Counted from the first letter of the stretch, positions 24,206 through 33,482 are shown. The stretch: DNA of 64,000 nt from Nocardiopsis_B sediminis (GCF_042650565.1 NZ_JBHSBH010000001.1:1-64000), one strand, 5' to 3'. Translations and numbers: made by a program. The notes: generated by a model from the sequence alone, not told the origin.

Positions 24206-27200
24206 TTGCTCGTCGTCCATGGAGCCTGGCGGACCTCGCCCGCGGGCGGGGAGCTGCTGGTGTGGGCGGAGGACTCCACCGCGCCCGCCCGCACCGCCTC
24301 GCGGGCGAGGCCCCACCCCCACCCCTATGCCGCACCCGAAGCCCTCCTGCGCGACACCCTGACCGGGCCCATCGGCGGCGCCCACCCCGACCACGGCGCC
24401 CCGCTCGCCAAGGCCCGCGCGATCACCTTCGACCTCCTCCTGCCCGGCTCGCCCACCCACCCCCTCCCCTCCCCCGCCCTGGGCCCCGTGCCCGGCGCCC
24501 CCGATGTCCGCGCGCCCGCCCTGCACCCCTGGCGCGTGCCCGCGCTCGCGTTCCCCGCCGCACACGCCCCTGCGCTCCTGACCGCCCTGCGCAGCACCCC
24601 CGCCGGCGACACCGCCACCGGCCCGGGCCTGCGCCACCTCACCGCCGTGCTCGACTTCGCCGGCCACCTCGCCTCGACCGGCCGGCTGATCCCCCGCCTG
24701 GTCGGGCACCCGCCCCGCGCGCTCTGGCGCCCCGTCCTCACCGGCGCCGACGCCGCCCACGCCGCCGAACTCGCCGCCGCCCTGCCCCCTGTCGCGCGCG
24801 CCCACACCGACCCCGACCGCGACCCGCCGCAGGCCCTCGCCGCCCACGCCCTCAACGACCTCCTCGACGCCGTCGCCCGCACCCGGCTCGTGGCCCCTTC
24901 CCGCGGCCGGTCCCCGCTCGCCGCGGCCCTCACCGCCGCCGGCCCCGCGCTCGCGGCCGACGCCGCCGGCGAGGCCGCCCCCCTGGCCGCCCGGCTGCGC
25001 GCCTGGCACCATGACGCCGAACGCCCCCGCACCCGGGCCCGGCTCCTGTTCCGCCTCATCGAGCCCGAGCGCGACACCGCCCCCGGACCCCACGCCGGCG
25101 CCGAGACCTGGCGCGTGGAGTTCTGGGTGCAGTCGAGCACCGACCCCAGCCTCCAGCTCCCCCTGGCCGACCTCTGGCTGGGCCACGGCGGCGCCTGGCT
25201 GCCCGACGACGTCGAATCCGCCATGCTCGCCGACCTCACCCGCGCCGCCCGCCACTACCCCGCCGTGCGCGGCGCGCTGCGCGAGCTGGCCCCCTCCGGC
25301 CTGACCATGGGCACCGGCGGCGCCCACGTCTTCATCCGCGACATCGCACCCCGGCTCGACGCCGCCGGGTTCGCCGTCGTCCTGCCGGAGTGGTCGGGCC
25401 GGCCGGCCCTGGGGCTGCGGCTCACCGCCCGCGAACGCCCCGCCGCCACCGGCGGCGGCATCTCCCCCGGCGACCTCGTGGACTTCTCCCTCGACGCCGT
25501 CCTCGGCGATACCCCGGTCGACCTCGACGAACTCACCGAGCTCGCCCGCCTCAAACAGCCGCTGGTGCGGCTGCGCGGGCGCTGGGTCGAGGTCGACCCC
25601 GCCCACCTGCGGGGCGCCCTGGACTTCCTGCGCCGCCGCGGCCGGGGCGCCATGCGCCGCGAGGAGGCCCTGCGCATGGTCATGGCCCCCGACGCCGGGG
25701 CGTTGCCCGTCACCGCCATCGACGCCGACGGCCCGCTGGGCGCCCTGCTCAACGGCGACACCGAGCACCGGGTCGCCCCCATGGCCACCCCGCAGGACTT
25801 CAGCGGGGCGCTGCGCCCCTACCAGGAACGGGGGGCGGCCTGGCTGCGCTTCCTCGGCGGACTGGGTCTCGGCGCGATCCTCGCCGACGACATGGGGCTG
25901 GGCAAGACCGTGCAGCTGCTCGCCCTGCTCACCGACGAGCGCGGGGCCGGCCCCTCCCCCGGCCCCACCCTGATGGTCTGCCCGGTCTCCCTGGTCGGCA
26001 ACTGGCAGCGCGAGGCCGCCCGCTTCGCCCCGGACCTGCGCGTGCACGTCCACCACGGCCCCCAGCGCCTGCGCGGCAACGACCTCGCCCGCGCCGCCGG
26101 CGGCAGCGACCTGCTCATCACCACCTACGGCGTGGTGCTGCGCGATCGTGCGGAACTGGCGGCGCTGCCCTGGCACCGGGTCGTCTGCGACGAGGCCCAG
26201 GCCGTCAAGAACAGCGGAACCCGCCAGGCGCAGGCCGTGCGCGAGCTGCCCGCCGGCTCGCGCATCGCCCTCACCGGCACCCCGGTGGAGAACAACCTCG
26301 GCGAACTCTGGTCGATCATGGAGTTCGCCAACCCCGGCCTGCTGGGCTCCCAGGCCGCCTTCCGCGCCGCCGTCGCCGACCGCGTCGAGCGATCGGTCCA
26401 GGGGCGCAGCGGGGACGATCAGGGGCCCGCCGGCGGCGACGACGGCACGGCCCTGCTCAAGCGCCTCACAGGCCCCTTCATCCTGCGCCGCCTCAAGACC
26501 GACCGCTCGATCATCGGCGACCTGCCCGAAAAGCACGAGATCCGCACCTGGTGCACGCTCACCCCCGAGCAGGCGAGCCTCTACAAGGCCACCGTCGACG
26601 ACATGACCGAGCGCATCGACGACGCCGACGGCATCCAGCGCAAGGGGCTGGTGCTGGCGACCATGGCCCGGCTCAAGCAGATCTGCAACCACCCCGCCCA
26701 GTTCCTCGCCGACGGCTCCCCCCTGGCCGGGCGCTCGGGCAAGCTCGACCGGGTCGAGGTGCTGCTGGAGGAGGCCATGGCAGAAGGCGACAAGGCCCTC
26801 TGCTTCACCCAGTACACCGCCCTGGGCGACCGGATCGCCCCCTACCTGGCGGCGCGGCTGGACCGCGAGGTGCTGTGGCTGCACGGCGGCACGCCGCGCG
26901 CCCGGCGCGAGGAGATGATGCGCCGCTTCCAGGAGTCCGCCGAACCCGCCGTGTTCCTGCTCTCCCTCAAGGCCGCCGGCACCGGGCTCAACCTCACCGC
27001 CGCCAACCACGTCGTCCACTTCGACCGGTGGTGGAACCCGGCCGTGGAGGACCAGGCCACCGACCGCGCCTTCCGCATCGGCCAGCGGCGCGACGTCCAG
27101 GTCCGCAAACTCATCTGCGTGGGCACCCTGGAGGAACGGGTGGACGACATGATCCAGCGCAAGAAGGCCCTCGCCGAAAGCGTCGTGGGCACCGGCGAGG

Positions 27201-27274
27201 ACTGGCTGACCGAACTGTCCACCGAGGACCTGCGCGACGTCATCCGCCTGGCCCCCGAGGCGGTCACCCGGTGA
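24206..27274 (+). CDS. SNF2-family DEAD/DEAH-box helicase
   Basis: A 1022-residue Swi2/Snf2-type ATPase. The first 500 residues form the bacterial SNF2-associated region. Walker A is ILADDMGLGKT around residue 560; the Walker B box DEAQ is near residue 662; ALTGTPVENN is motif III. The helicase C domain ends with NHVVHFDRWWNPAVEDQATDRAFRIGQ (motifs V-VI). These enzymes translocate on duplex DNA; in bacteria they are linked to transcription recycling or defence. The start is inferred to be TTG at 24206, with GGAGGGGG nine bases upstream and the family-typical LLVVHGAW beginning. Its stop overlaps the next gene by 4 bp. Confidence 0.92.
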   Translation: MLVVHGAWRTSPAGGELLVWAEDSTAPARTASRARPHPHPYAAPEALLRDTLTGPIGGAHPDHGAPLAKARAITFDLLLPGSPTHPLPSPALGPVPGAPDVRAPALHPWRVPALAFPAAHAPALLTALRSTPAGDTATGPGLRHLTAVLDFAGHLASTGRLIPRLVGHPPRALWRPVLTGADAAHAAELAAALPPVARAHTDPDRDPPQALAAHALNDLLDAVARTRLVAPSRGRSPLAAALTAAGPALAADAAGEAAPLAARLRAWHHDAERPRTRARLLFRLIEPERDTAPGPHAGAETWRVEFWVQSSTDPSLQLPLADLWLGHGGAWLPDDVESAMLADLTRAARHYPAVRGALRELAPSGLTMGTGGAHVFIRDIAPRLDAAGFAVVLPEWSGRPALGLRLTARERPAATGGGISPGDLVDFSLDAVLGDTPVDLDELTELARLKQPLVRLRGRWVEVDPAHLRGALDFLRRRGRGAMRREEALRMVMAPDAGALPVTAIDADGPLGALLNGDTEHRVAPMATPQDFSGALRPYQERGAAWLRFLGGLGLGAILADDMGLGKTVQLLALLTDERGAGPSPGPTLMVCPVSLVGNWQREAARFAPDLRVHVHHGPQRLRGNDLARAAGGSDLLITTYGVVLRDRAELAALPWHRVVCDEAQAVKNSGTRQAQAVRELPAGSRIALTGTPVENNLGELWSIMEFANPGLLGSQAAFRAAVADRVERSVQGRSGDDQGPAGGDDGTALLKRLTGPFILRRLKTDRSIIGDLPEKHEIRTWCTLTPEQASLYKATVDDMTERIDDADGIQRKGLVLATMARLKQICNHPAQFLADGSPLAGRSGKLDRVEVLLEEAMAEGDKALCFTQYTALGDRIAPYLAARLDREVLWLHGGTPRARREEMMRRFQESAEPAVFLLSLKAAGTGLNLTAANHVVHFDRWWNPAVEDQATDRAFRIGQRRDVQVRKLICVGTLEERVDDMIQRKKALAESVVGTGEDWLTELSTEDLRDVIRLAPEAVTR

Positions 27275-28128
27275 GCGCCGCACCGGAGGGCCCCCGCGGG
27301 GGCCGCACCTGGTGGTCGCGCCGGTTCATCGAGGCGCTGGAATCCGGCACCGAGGCGGGGCGGCTCCAGCGCGGCCGCGGCTACGCCGGCCAGGGGGCGG
27401 TGCAGTCCCTCACCGTCCGCGCCGGCGAGGTCACCGCCCGGGTCCAGGGGTCGCGTGCCCGCCCCTACCGGGTCAGCCTCATCGTGCCCGTCCTCGACGA
27501 CGACCAGTGGGCCACCGTCACCGCCGCACTCGCCGGCCAGCCGCTGTTCCGCGCCCACCTGCTCGCCGGAGAACTGCCGCCCGAGGTCGAGCGCGTCTTC
27601 GAGGTCCTGGGCCTGCGGCTGTTCCCGGCCGGGCTCGGCGACACCGTCCTCACCTGCTCCTGCCCCGACTGGGGGCACCCCTGCAAACACGTGGCCGCGG
27701 CCCTCTACGTCCTCGCCGACTCCCTCGACGACGACCCGTTCCTGCTCCTGGCGTGGCTGGGCCGCGAACGGGGCGCGTTCCTGTCGGAGCTGCGCCGCCG
27801 CTCCCGCAGCGCACCGGAGGACCCCTCGGACGAGGGCGGCGACGCCTTCGGCGACCTCCCGCCGCCCGCGGGCGCCGCGCCCGCGCCCCTGCCGGTGACC
27901 CCCGAGGGGTTCTGGTCGTCCTCCGCGCCGCCCCGGTCCGTTCCGGCGACGCGTCCGGAGCCGGTGGTGTGGGCGGTGGACCCGCCGGAGGGTTCCGCGG
28001 GTCTGGTCGGCGACCTCGCGCCGCTGTACGAGCGGCTGAGTGGCGGCGGTCCGGCCGGTGGCCCCATGGGATCGATTCCGGCAGACTTTATTGAGAAATC
28101 ACCTATCGAACCGGACTCGGCTGGCTAG
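27271..28128 (+). CDS. SWIM zinc-finger protein coupled to the SNF2 helicase
   Basis: A 285-residue protein with one SWIM zinc finger, CSCPDWGHPCKH (CxCx7CxH), near residue 130. The N-terminal part begins RTWWSRRFIEALE and contains GRGYAGQGAVQSLTV, the usual start of actinobacterial SWIM proteins. The C-terminal 90 residues are Pro/Ser-rich and probably disordered. The GTG start at 27271 overlaps the SNF2 stop (GTGA), showing translational coupling. The SNF2-SWIM gene pair is widespread in actinobacteria, and SWIM is thought to bind DNA or protein, so the pair probably forms one complex. Confidence 0.9.
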   Translation: MSAAPEGPRGGRTWWSRRFIEALESGTEAGRLQRGRGYAGQGAVQSLTVRAGEVTARVQGSRARPYRVSLIVPVLDDDQWATVTAALAGQPLFRAHLLAGELPPEVERVFEVLGLRLFPAGLGDTVLTCSCPDWGHPCKHVAAALYVLADSLDDDPFLLLAWLGRERGAFLSELRRRSRSAPEDPSDEGGDAFGDLPPPAGAAPAPLPVTPEGFWSSSAPPRSVPATRPEPVVWAVDPPEGSAGLVGDLAPLYERLSGGGPAGGPMGSIPADFIEKSPIEPDSAG

Positions 28129-28179
28129 GATGCGCAGCATCCGCACGATCTTCGATGCCGCGCAAGGTGGGCGTTTCCC

Positions 28180-29031
28180 ATGGCAGACCGCGAGCCCCCC
28201 GGCCGCTTTCCCCCCGACATCGACCTGAGCGTCCCCAGTGTCGCCCGGATGTACGACTACATCCTCAAGGGCAAGGACAACTTCGAGGTCGACCGGGCCG
28301 CGGTCGACGCGATGCTCGAACGTGTCCCCGAGATGTTCCGGTTCAGCTACGACAGCCGCGCGTTCCTGACCCGCGCCGTCGAGACCGTCGCGGCCCAGGG
28401 CCTGGACCAGTTCCTCGACCTCGGCGCGGGGCTGCCGACCAACGAGAACACCCACCAGGTGGCGCGCCGGGTGCGCCCCGGAGCGCGGACCGTCTACGTC
28501 GACAACGACCCGATCGTCCTCGCCCACGGCCGGGCGATCCTCGCCGACAACCCCGGAACCGCGTTCGTGCTCGCCGACATCCGCGACACCGACCGCCTCG
28601 TGTCACGGGTCGCCGCCACCCAGCTCATCGACCTCGACCGCCCGGTGTGCCTGATGCTGGTGTCGCTGTTGCAGTGCGTCCCCGACGCCCACGACCCCTT
28701 CGGCCTGCTGCGGCGGCTCCTCGAGCGGCTGGCGCCCGGGTCGGCGCTCATCTACTCGCACATGGTCTCCGACGACCCCGCCACACGGACGTGGCTGACC
28801 GAGAAGGTGCTCTCCCTGGGGACCGCCTGGGGCCGGGTCCGCACCCCCGAGGAGGCCGGGGCGGCCTTCACCGGCCTGGACCTGGTGGATCCGGACCTCG
28901 GCGCTGGGGGCGGGCCACCGCGGCCCGTCGACTGCGCCACCTGGCGCACGCCCGGCGAGCCGCCCGCCGACCGACCCCGCGGCCCCGCACAGCGGGTCTG
29001 GGAGACCGCGGGCGTGGCCTTCACGTTCTGA
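28180..29031 (+). CDS. DUF574 S-adenosyl-methyltransferase-like protein
   Basis: A 283-residue protein of the DUF574 (PF04672) family, multi-copy in Streptomyces and relatives. Typical words are PSVARMYDYILKGKDNFEVDR at the N-terminus, FLDLGAGLPTNENTH (a modified SAM-binding motif I), VYVDNDPIVLAHGRAIL (motif II) and RPVCLMLVSLLQCVPD. A SAM-bound structure of a family member is known to me, but the substrate is not. The start at 28180 follows AAGGTGGG. It is 52 bp after the SWIM gene and might be cotranscribed. Confidence 0.9.
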   Translation: MADREPPGRFPPDIDLSVPSVARMYDYILKGKDNFEVDRAAVDAMLERVPEMFRFSYDSRAFLTRAVETVAAQGLDQFLDLGAGLPTNENTHQVARRVRPGARTVYVDNDPIVLAHGRAILADNPGTAFVLADIRDTDRLVSRVAATQLIDLDRPVCLMLVSLLQCVPDAHDPFGLLRRLLERLAPGSALIYSHMVSDDPATRTWLTEKVLSLGTAWGRVRTPEEAGAAFTGLDLVDPDLGAGGGPPRPVDCATWRTPGEPPADRPRGPAQRVWETAGVAFTF

Positions 29032-29048
29032 GCGCCGCCGCCGGGGGG

Positions 29049-29606
29049 TCAGGGGGCGGCGCGGCCGAGTTCGGCGGGGCGGATGCGGAAGACCTGGAGC
29101 CGGTTGTCGTAGTACTTCTCGGTCTCGCCGACCCACTCCATGCCGATGCGGCGGGCGGTGGCGATGGCGCGGGTGTTCTTCGGCCGCGCCACGGCGAACA
29201 GCTCCTCGATGCCCTGGTCGAAGGCCCACGCGCTGATCCGGCGACCCGCCTCGGTGGCGTAGCCGTTGCCCCAGGCATCGGGGCGCAGCTGCCAGCTCAG
29301 CTCGAAGTCCTCCTCATAGGGCGGCAGCTGCCGCAGCGACAGGCCGCCCACCAGGAGGCCGTCCTCGCGGCGGACGATGGCCCACCGGCCTGCGGGCGGG
29401 ACCAGGTTGGGCTGGGCCTCGACCCAGGCGTGCAGGACCGACCGCATCGCCTCGACGTCGTTGACCGTGCGCATCTCGGGGGTCAGCCAGCGGGCGACCT
29501 CTTCGGCGCCGTACACCGAGAGGGCCGCAGGGGCGTCGGAGAGGTCCCAGTCGCGGATGATGAGCCGGTCGGTGCGCAACTCCGGGGTCGAGGTCATATC
29601 CGGCAT
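29049..29606 (-). CDS. GNAT acetyltransferase, RimJ/RimL-like
   Basis: A 185-residue N-acetyltransferase of the Acetyltransf_3 type. LRTDRLIIRDW is the usual beginning. Motif A is LRPDAWGNGYATEAGRRISAWAF, followed by FAVARPKNTRAIATARRIGMEWVG, the typical family ending. Its substrate may be a ribosomal protein or a small amine. The ATG at 29606 is taken; 29597 and a TTG at 29615 are alternatives, and none has a strong ribosome site. It is convergent with the DUF574 gene, 17 bp away, and follows the cspA terminator. Confidence 0.87.
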   Translation of the reverse strand: MPDMTSTPELRTDRLIIRDWDLSDAPAALSVYGAEEVARWLTPEMRTVNDVEAMRSVLHAWVEAQPNLVPPAGRWAIVRREDGLLVGGLSLRQLPPYEEDFELSWQLRPDAWGNGYATEAGRRISAWAFDQGIEELFAVARPKNTRAIATARRIGMEWVGETEKYYDNRLQVFRIRPAELGRAAP

Positions 29607-29659
29607 GCTAACCAAGATCGCCGGATTGGACCCTCAAGACTCGGCAACGACGCACACGA

Positions 29660-29693
29660 GCGGGGGCCGCCCGGTCGCCCGGACGGCCCCCGC
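29660..29693 (-). terminator. Terminator of the cold-shock gene
   Basis: GCGGGGGCCG (29660-29669) and CGGCCCCCGC (29684-29693) form a perfect 10-bp stem with further internal pairing, 26 bp beyond the cspA stop. Confidence 0.6.
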
Positions 29694-29718
29694 CGATATG
29701 GCTGTGAAGGTCTAAGGC

Positions 29719-29922
29719 TTAGAGGCCCTGGACGTTCTCGGCCTGCGGGCCCTTGGGGCCCTGCGTGATGTCGAACTCGACGCGCTGGTTCTCTTCCAGG
29801 TTACGGAAGCCAGAGCCGGCGATGTTGCTGTAGTGCACGAAAACGTCGGGGCCCCCGGCGTCCTGCTGGATGAAGCCGAAGCCCTTTTCGCCGTTGAACC
29901 ACTTGACGGTTCCCTGCGCCAT
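29719..29922 (-). CDS. cspA: Cold-shock protein, CspA family
   Basis: A 67-residue single cold-shock domain, the usual length. The RNA-binding motifs RNP1 (KGFGFIQ) and RNP2 (VFVHYSNI) are intact, and the start MAQGTVKWFNGEKGFGF is standard for actinobacterial Csps. It acts as an RNA chaperone in the cytoplasm. The ATG at 29922 follows GGGGAGA. About 150 bp of transcribed-looking, less GC-rich sequence precede it. Csp genes often have long 5' leaders that fold with temperature, so this may be one. The protein has few unusual residues. Confidence 0.96.
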   Translation of the reverse strand: MAQGTVKWFNGEKGFGFIQQDAGGPDVFVHYSNIAGSGFRNLEENQRVEFDITQGPKGPQAENVQGL

Positions 29923-30252
29923 GCGCGATCTCCCCATTCCGAAGATCAAGTCCGGACCCGCACCCTGCGGTGTCCGTGGGTGCTGCGAACCTTCTCGGAA
30001 CAGAAATGCCCGCTGGTCAAAAACTCCGCGGGCGATCACATGGGATCAGGCGAAATCAAGACTATGCAACCCACCTGTGACGTTAGCACAGTCGGCCGGG
30101 CTTGATCATGTGCCGCACGTCACACCTTCCGCGGGGGTCCCGCCGCGGTAGGGAAACCTGTCTTGCCGGCGGACCGGGGGCGGCCTACGATCAGGGGCAC
30201 GAGGCCGCGAGATCGAGAACCCCCATTCTCCCCTGATCTCGACGAGGTGCCG
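29923..30252. other. Divergent region: cspA leader and LPMO promoter
   Basis: About 330 bp. The half nearest cspA is AT-richer than average (TTGCAT at 30064-30069 on the minus strand could be a -35 box) and probably holds the cspA promoter and leader. The other half carries the LPMO promoter. No gene seen. Confidence 0.4.
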
Positions 30253-30954
30253 ATGTCCTCTGCCCGAAGCCTCCGATCCCCCTTCCGCCGCGTCTCCGTG
30301 GTGGCCTCGGCCGTCCTCATCCTGCTGTCGGTGTTCCTCGTGGGCAACGCCGCCGCCCACGGCTCCACCATCGACCCGCCCTCCCGCAACTACGGCTGCT
30401 GGCAGCGCTGGGGCGGCGACTTCCAGAACCCCGACATGGCCACCGAGGACCCCATGTGCTGGCAGGCCTTCCAGGCCGACCCCCAGGCCATGTGGAACTG
30501 GAACGGCCTCTACCGCGAACAGGTCGGCGGCGACCACGAAGGCGCCCTGCCCGACGGCACACTGTGCAGCGGCGGCCGCACCGCGTCCGGGCGCTACGAC
30601 GCCATGGACACCCCCGGCGCCTGGCAGACCACCGATGTCGCCAACGACTTCACCGTGACCGTGCACGACCAGGCGCTGCACGGCGCCGACTACTACCGCG
30701 TCTACGTCACCCGGCAGGGCTTCGACCCCACCACCGACCGGCTGGGCTGGGGCGACCTGGAACTCGCCGGCGAGACCGGCGTCATCGCCCCCGGCGAGGG
30801 CGCGCCCAGCACCGAGCCCGACCTCAACGGCGTCTCGGTGGAGATCGACGTCTCCGCACCGGGCCGCACCGGCCACCACATCGTGTTCATGATCTGGCAG
30901 GCCAGCCACTTCGACCAGACCTTCTACGGGTGCAGCGACGTCAACTTCGTCTGA
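30253..30954 (+). CDS. AA10 lytic polysaccharide monooxygenase, secreted
   Basis: A 233-residue secreted copper enzyme that oxidatively cleaves chitin or cellulose. The signal peptide (hydrophobic core near residues 12-33) is followed directly by HGSTIDPPSRNYGCW, so cleavage leaves an N-terminal His, the first copper ligand. The second histidine of the copper brace is in LHGADYYRVYVT. The C-terminal YGCSDVNF is the usual end of AA10 domains. The mature length, about 197 residues, equals a single catalytic domain, with no cellulose- or chitin-binding module. The ATG at 30253 follows GAGGT. Confidence 0.93.
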   Translation: MSSARSLRSPFRRVSVVASAVLILLSVFLVGNAAAHGSTIDPPSRNYGCWQRWGGDFQNPDMATEDPMCWQAFQADPQAMWNWNGLYREQVGGDHEGALPDGTLCSGGRTASGRYDAMDTPGAWQTTDVANDFTVTVHDQALHGADYYRVYVTRQGFDPTTDRLGWGDLELAGETGVIAPGEGAPSTEPDLNGVSVEIDVSAPGRTGHHIVFMIWQASHFDQTFYGCSDVNFV

Positions 30955-30973
30955 CCCCGCCCCGCACCCTTCC

Positions 30974-30999
30974 GGAGCGCCCCCGAACGGGGGCGCTCC
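30974..30999. terminator. Bidirectional terminator
   Basis: Perfect 12-bp arms GGAGCGCCCCCG (30974-30985) and CGGGGGCGCTCC (30988-30999) with a 2-nt gap AA lie between the LPMO and MFS stops. Confidence 0.7.
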
Positions 31000-31018
31000 C
31001 CCGGCTCCGCACCTCCCG

Positions 31019-32299
31019 TCAGGCGCGGCGACGGATGGCCAGGGACATCGCCGCGGCAACCGCGCACAGCGCGCCCGCGCCGTACCACGCCGGGTCGTAG
31101 GCGCCGAAGTGGTCGCGGACGAGCCCGGCCAGCAGCGCCACGACGCCGGCACCGACCTGGTGCGACGCCAGCACCCACCCGAACACGATCGCGCCGTCCT
31201 CGCCGAAGTGCTCGCGACACAGGGCGATCGTCGGCGGCACCGTCGCCACCCAGTCCAGCCCGTAGAACACGATGAAGAACAACATGGGCGGGTGCACGGT
31301 GTCGGCGAAGAGCAACGGCAGCAGCAGGAGCGACACGCCGCGCAGCGCGTAGTAGGCGCCCAAGAGCACCCGCGGGTCGAAGCGGTCGGTGAGCCAGCCC
31401 GAGGCGACGGTGCCGATGAGGTCGAACACCCCGATCACCGCGAGCAGGCCCGCGGCCATGGTGGTGGGCATGCCGTGGTCGTGGGCCGCGGGGACGAAAT
31501 GGGTGGCGACCAGCCCGTTGGTGGAGGCGCCGCAGATCGCGAAGGCCCCGGCGAGCAGCCAGAAGGGCCGGGTGCGGGCGGCGGCGAACAGCGAGGTGAG
31601 CGCGCGCAGGGCCGCCCCGGACTGCGGGGCGGCGGGGGCGGGGCCCTCCGCCCCGTAGGCGGTGAGGCCGACGTCCTCGGGGCGGTCGCGCAGCAGCCAG
31701 ACCACCAGGGGCACGACCGCAAGGGCGACGGCGGCGACGGTGAGGGAGGCGGTGCGCCACCCGCGGTCCTCGATCACCACGGCCAGCAGCGGCAGGAACA
31801 GCAGCTGGCCGGTGGCGGTCCCGGCGGTGAGGACGCCGGTGACCAGGCCGCGGCGCTTGACGAACCACCGGCCGGTGACGGTCGCGACGAACGCCAGGGC
31901 CATCGATCCGGTGCCCAGCCCCACCAGCACCCCCCATAGGAGCACCAGCTGCCAGCTCGCCGTCATGAACACGGTCAGCCCGCTGCCGGCCGAGACCAGC
32001 AGCAGCGCGGCGGCGACCACCCGGCGCATGCCGAAGCGCTCCATCAGCGCCGCCGCGAAGGGCGAGGTGAGCCCGTAGAGCACGATGTTGACGGAGATGG
32101 CGGCGGAGATCGTCGCGCGCGACCAGCCGAACTCCTCGTGGAGGGGTTCGATCATGACGCCGGGGGTGGCGCGGAAGGCCGCGGCGCCGACCAGGGCCGT
32201 GAAGGCGACGGCGGCGACCCACCAGGCGCGGTGGATGCGCGGGGGCCGGGAGCGGGGGGTGTGCGGGCGGACGGGGTCGTCGGAGGAGGTCTGGGTCAC
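31019..32299 (-). CDS. MFS transporter, monocarboxylate/oxalate-formate type
   Basis: A 426-residue transporter with twelve membrane segments. FRATPGVMIEPLHEEFGWSRATISAAIS in the first helix/loop and GPMALAF-like GTGSMALAFVATVTGRWFVKRRGLVTG are typical of MFS members near oxalate/formate antiporters and monocarboxylate carriers (OFA/MCT). The substrate is unknown. The GTG at 32299 gives a soluble, Pro/Arg-rich 28-residue N-terminus before the first helix. It is divergent from a GlxA-like AraC regulator gene, 51 bp away, which very likely controls it. Confidence 0.87.
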   Translation of the reverse strand: MTQTSSDDPVRPHTPRSRPPRIHRAWWVAAVAFTALVGAAAFRATPGVMIEPLHEEFGWSRATISAAISVNIVLYGLTSPFAAALMERFGMRRVVAAALLLVSAGSGLTVFMTASWQLVLLWGVLVGLGTGSMALAFVATVTGRWFVKRRGLVTGVLTAGTATGQLLFLPLLAVVIEDRGWRTASLTVAAVALAVVPLVVWLLRDRPEDVGLTAYGAEGPAPAAPQSGAALRALTSLFAAARTRPFWLLAGAFAICGASTNGLVATHFVPAAHDHGMPTTMAAGLLAVIGVFDLIGTVASGWLTDRFDPRVLLGAYYALRGVSLLLLPLLFADTVHPPMLFFIVFYGLDWVATVPPTIALCREHFGEDGAIVFGWVLASHQVGAGVVALLAGLVRDHFGAYDPAWYGAGALCAVAAAMSLAIRRRA

Positions 32300-32350
32300 C
32301 CGATCATCCTGGGCCGGGGCCCGGGGGCGGCGAGTGGCCCGGAGGCCAAC

Positions 32351-33364
32351 ATGTGCAAATATCGGGCCATGGTGCATCGTGTGGCGGTCTTCGTGATGAA
32401 CGGGGTGATCCCGTTCGAGCTCGGCATCCCGGCGCGGATCTTCGGTGTCGCCCGCGGCTCCGACGGACGCCGGCTCTATGAGGTGCGGACCTGCGCCGCC
32501 CTGCCGGGCCCGGTGCGGACCGACAGCGACTTCGCGGTGGAGGTCCCCCACGGCCCTGAGGCGCTGGCGGAGGCCGACACCGTGGTCGTGCCCGCCTCCC
32601 ACGAGCTGGGCACCGCCTACACCGAGGGACGGCTGGCCCCTGAGGCGGCCGCGGCGTTCGCCCGGATCCGGCCGGGCACGCGGACCGTCTCGATCTGCAC
32701 CGGGTCCTACGTGCTGGCGGCGGCGGGGCTGCTGGACGGCCGCCCGGCGACCACGCACTGGCGCAACGCCGAGCATTTCCAGCGGCTGTTCCCCCGGGTC
32801 GCGGTGGACCCCGACGTGCTGTTCATCGACGACGGCGACGTGCTGACCTCGGCCGGTGTGGCGGCCGGGATCGACCTGTGCCTGCACATCGTGCGCCGCG
32901 ACCACGGCACGGCGGTCGCCAACCGGGTCGCGCGGCGGTGCGTGGTCCCGCCGTGGCGCGACGGCGGCCAGTCGCAGTACATCGACACCCCGGTCCCCGA
33001 GCCGGCCGTGACCACGACCGCGGCGGCGCGGGCGTGGGCGCTGTCGCATCTGGACGCGCCGTTGACCCTGCGGGAGATGGCCGGCCGGGAGGCGATGAGC
33101 GTGCGCACCTTCACCCGCCGCTTCCGCGCGGAGATGGGGGTGAGCCCCGGGCGCTGGCTGACCCGGCAGCGGATCGACCGGGCCCGGCAGCTGCTGGAGG
33201 ACACCGACCTGCCCGTCGACGAGATCGCGCGCCGCTGCGGCTTCGGCACCGCCGCCTCGATGCGCCACCACCTGCAATCGGGGCTCGGTGTGTCCCCCAG
33301 CGCCTACCGCCGCACCTTCCGCGCCGCCCGCCCGGTGGGGGCCGCTGCGGCCCCCACCGGCTGA
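32351..33364 (+). CDS. GlxA-like AraC-family regulator with DJ-1/PfpI domain
   Basis: A 337-residue regulator. The N-terminal half is a DJ-1/PfpI (class I glutamine amidotransferase-like) domain with the nucleophile elbow SICTGSYVLAAAGLL, where the Cys of SICTG may be a sensing residue. The C-terminal part holds two AraC helix-turn-helix motifs: LREMAGREAMSVRTFTRRF and VDEIARRCGFGTAASMRHHL. The start at 32351 has GGAGG five bases upstream; 32369 is an alternative. It is divergent from the MFS gene and probably activates it in response to a small molecule. Confidence 0.92.
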   Translation: MCKYRAMVHRVAVFVMNGVIPFELGIPARIFGVARGSDGRRLYEVRTCAALPGPVRTDSDFAVEVPHGPEALAEADTVVVPASHELGTAYTEGRLAPEAAAAFARIRPGTRTVSICTGSYVLAAAGLLDGRPATTHWRNAEHFQRLFPRVAVDPDVLFIDDGDVLTSAGVAAGIDLCLHIVRRDHGTAVANRVARRCVVPPWRDGGQSQYIDTPVPEPAVTTTAAARAWALSHLDAPLTLREMAGREAMSVRTFTRRFRAEMGVSPGRWLTRQRIDRARQLLEDTDLPVDEIARRCGFGTAASMRHHLQSGLGVSPSAYRRTFRAARPVGAAAAPTG

Positions 33365-33426
33365 TCGCGCAGCGGGTCCTCCCCGCCCGTACGGCACCCC
33401 GGTCCGCGGGGTGGGCGACGGGGGAG

Positions 33427-33468
33427 CCGGCCGTGGCGACGGGCCGGGAGGATCATCGCCACGGCCGG
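33427..33468. terminator. Bidirectional terminator
   Basis: Perfect 13-bp arms CCGGCCGTGGCGA (33427-33439) and TCGCCACGGCCGG (33456-33468) with a 16-nt loop lie between the convergent AraC and HNH genes. Confidence 0.6.
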
Positions 33469-33482
33469 GGATCAGGCACCGG

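Noticed and set aside
22829..27283. A 1484-codon minus-strand frame across the SNF2 gene
   Set aside because: It is a shadow of the plus-strand genes: Gly/Ala/Gln-rich, without motifs, and long only because stop codons are rare at this GC content.
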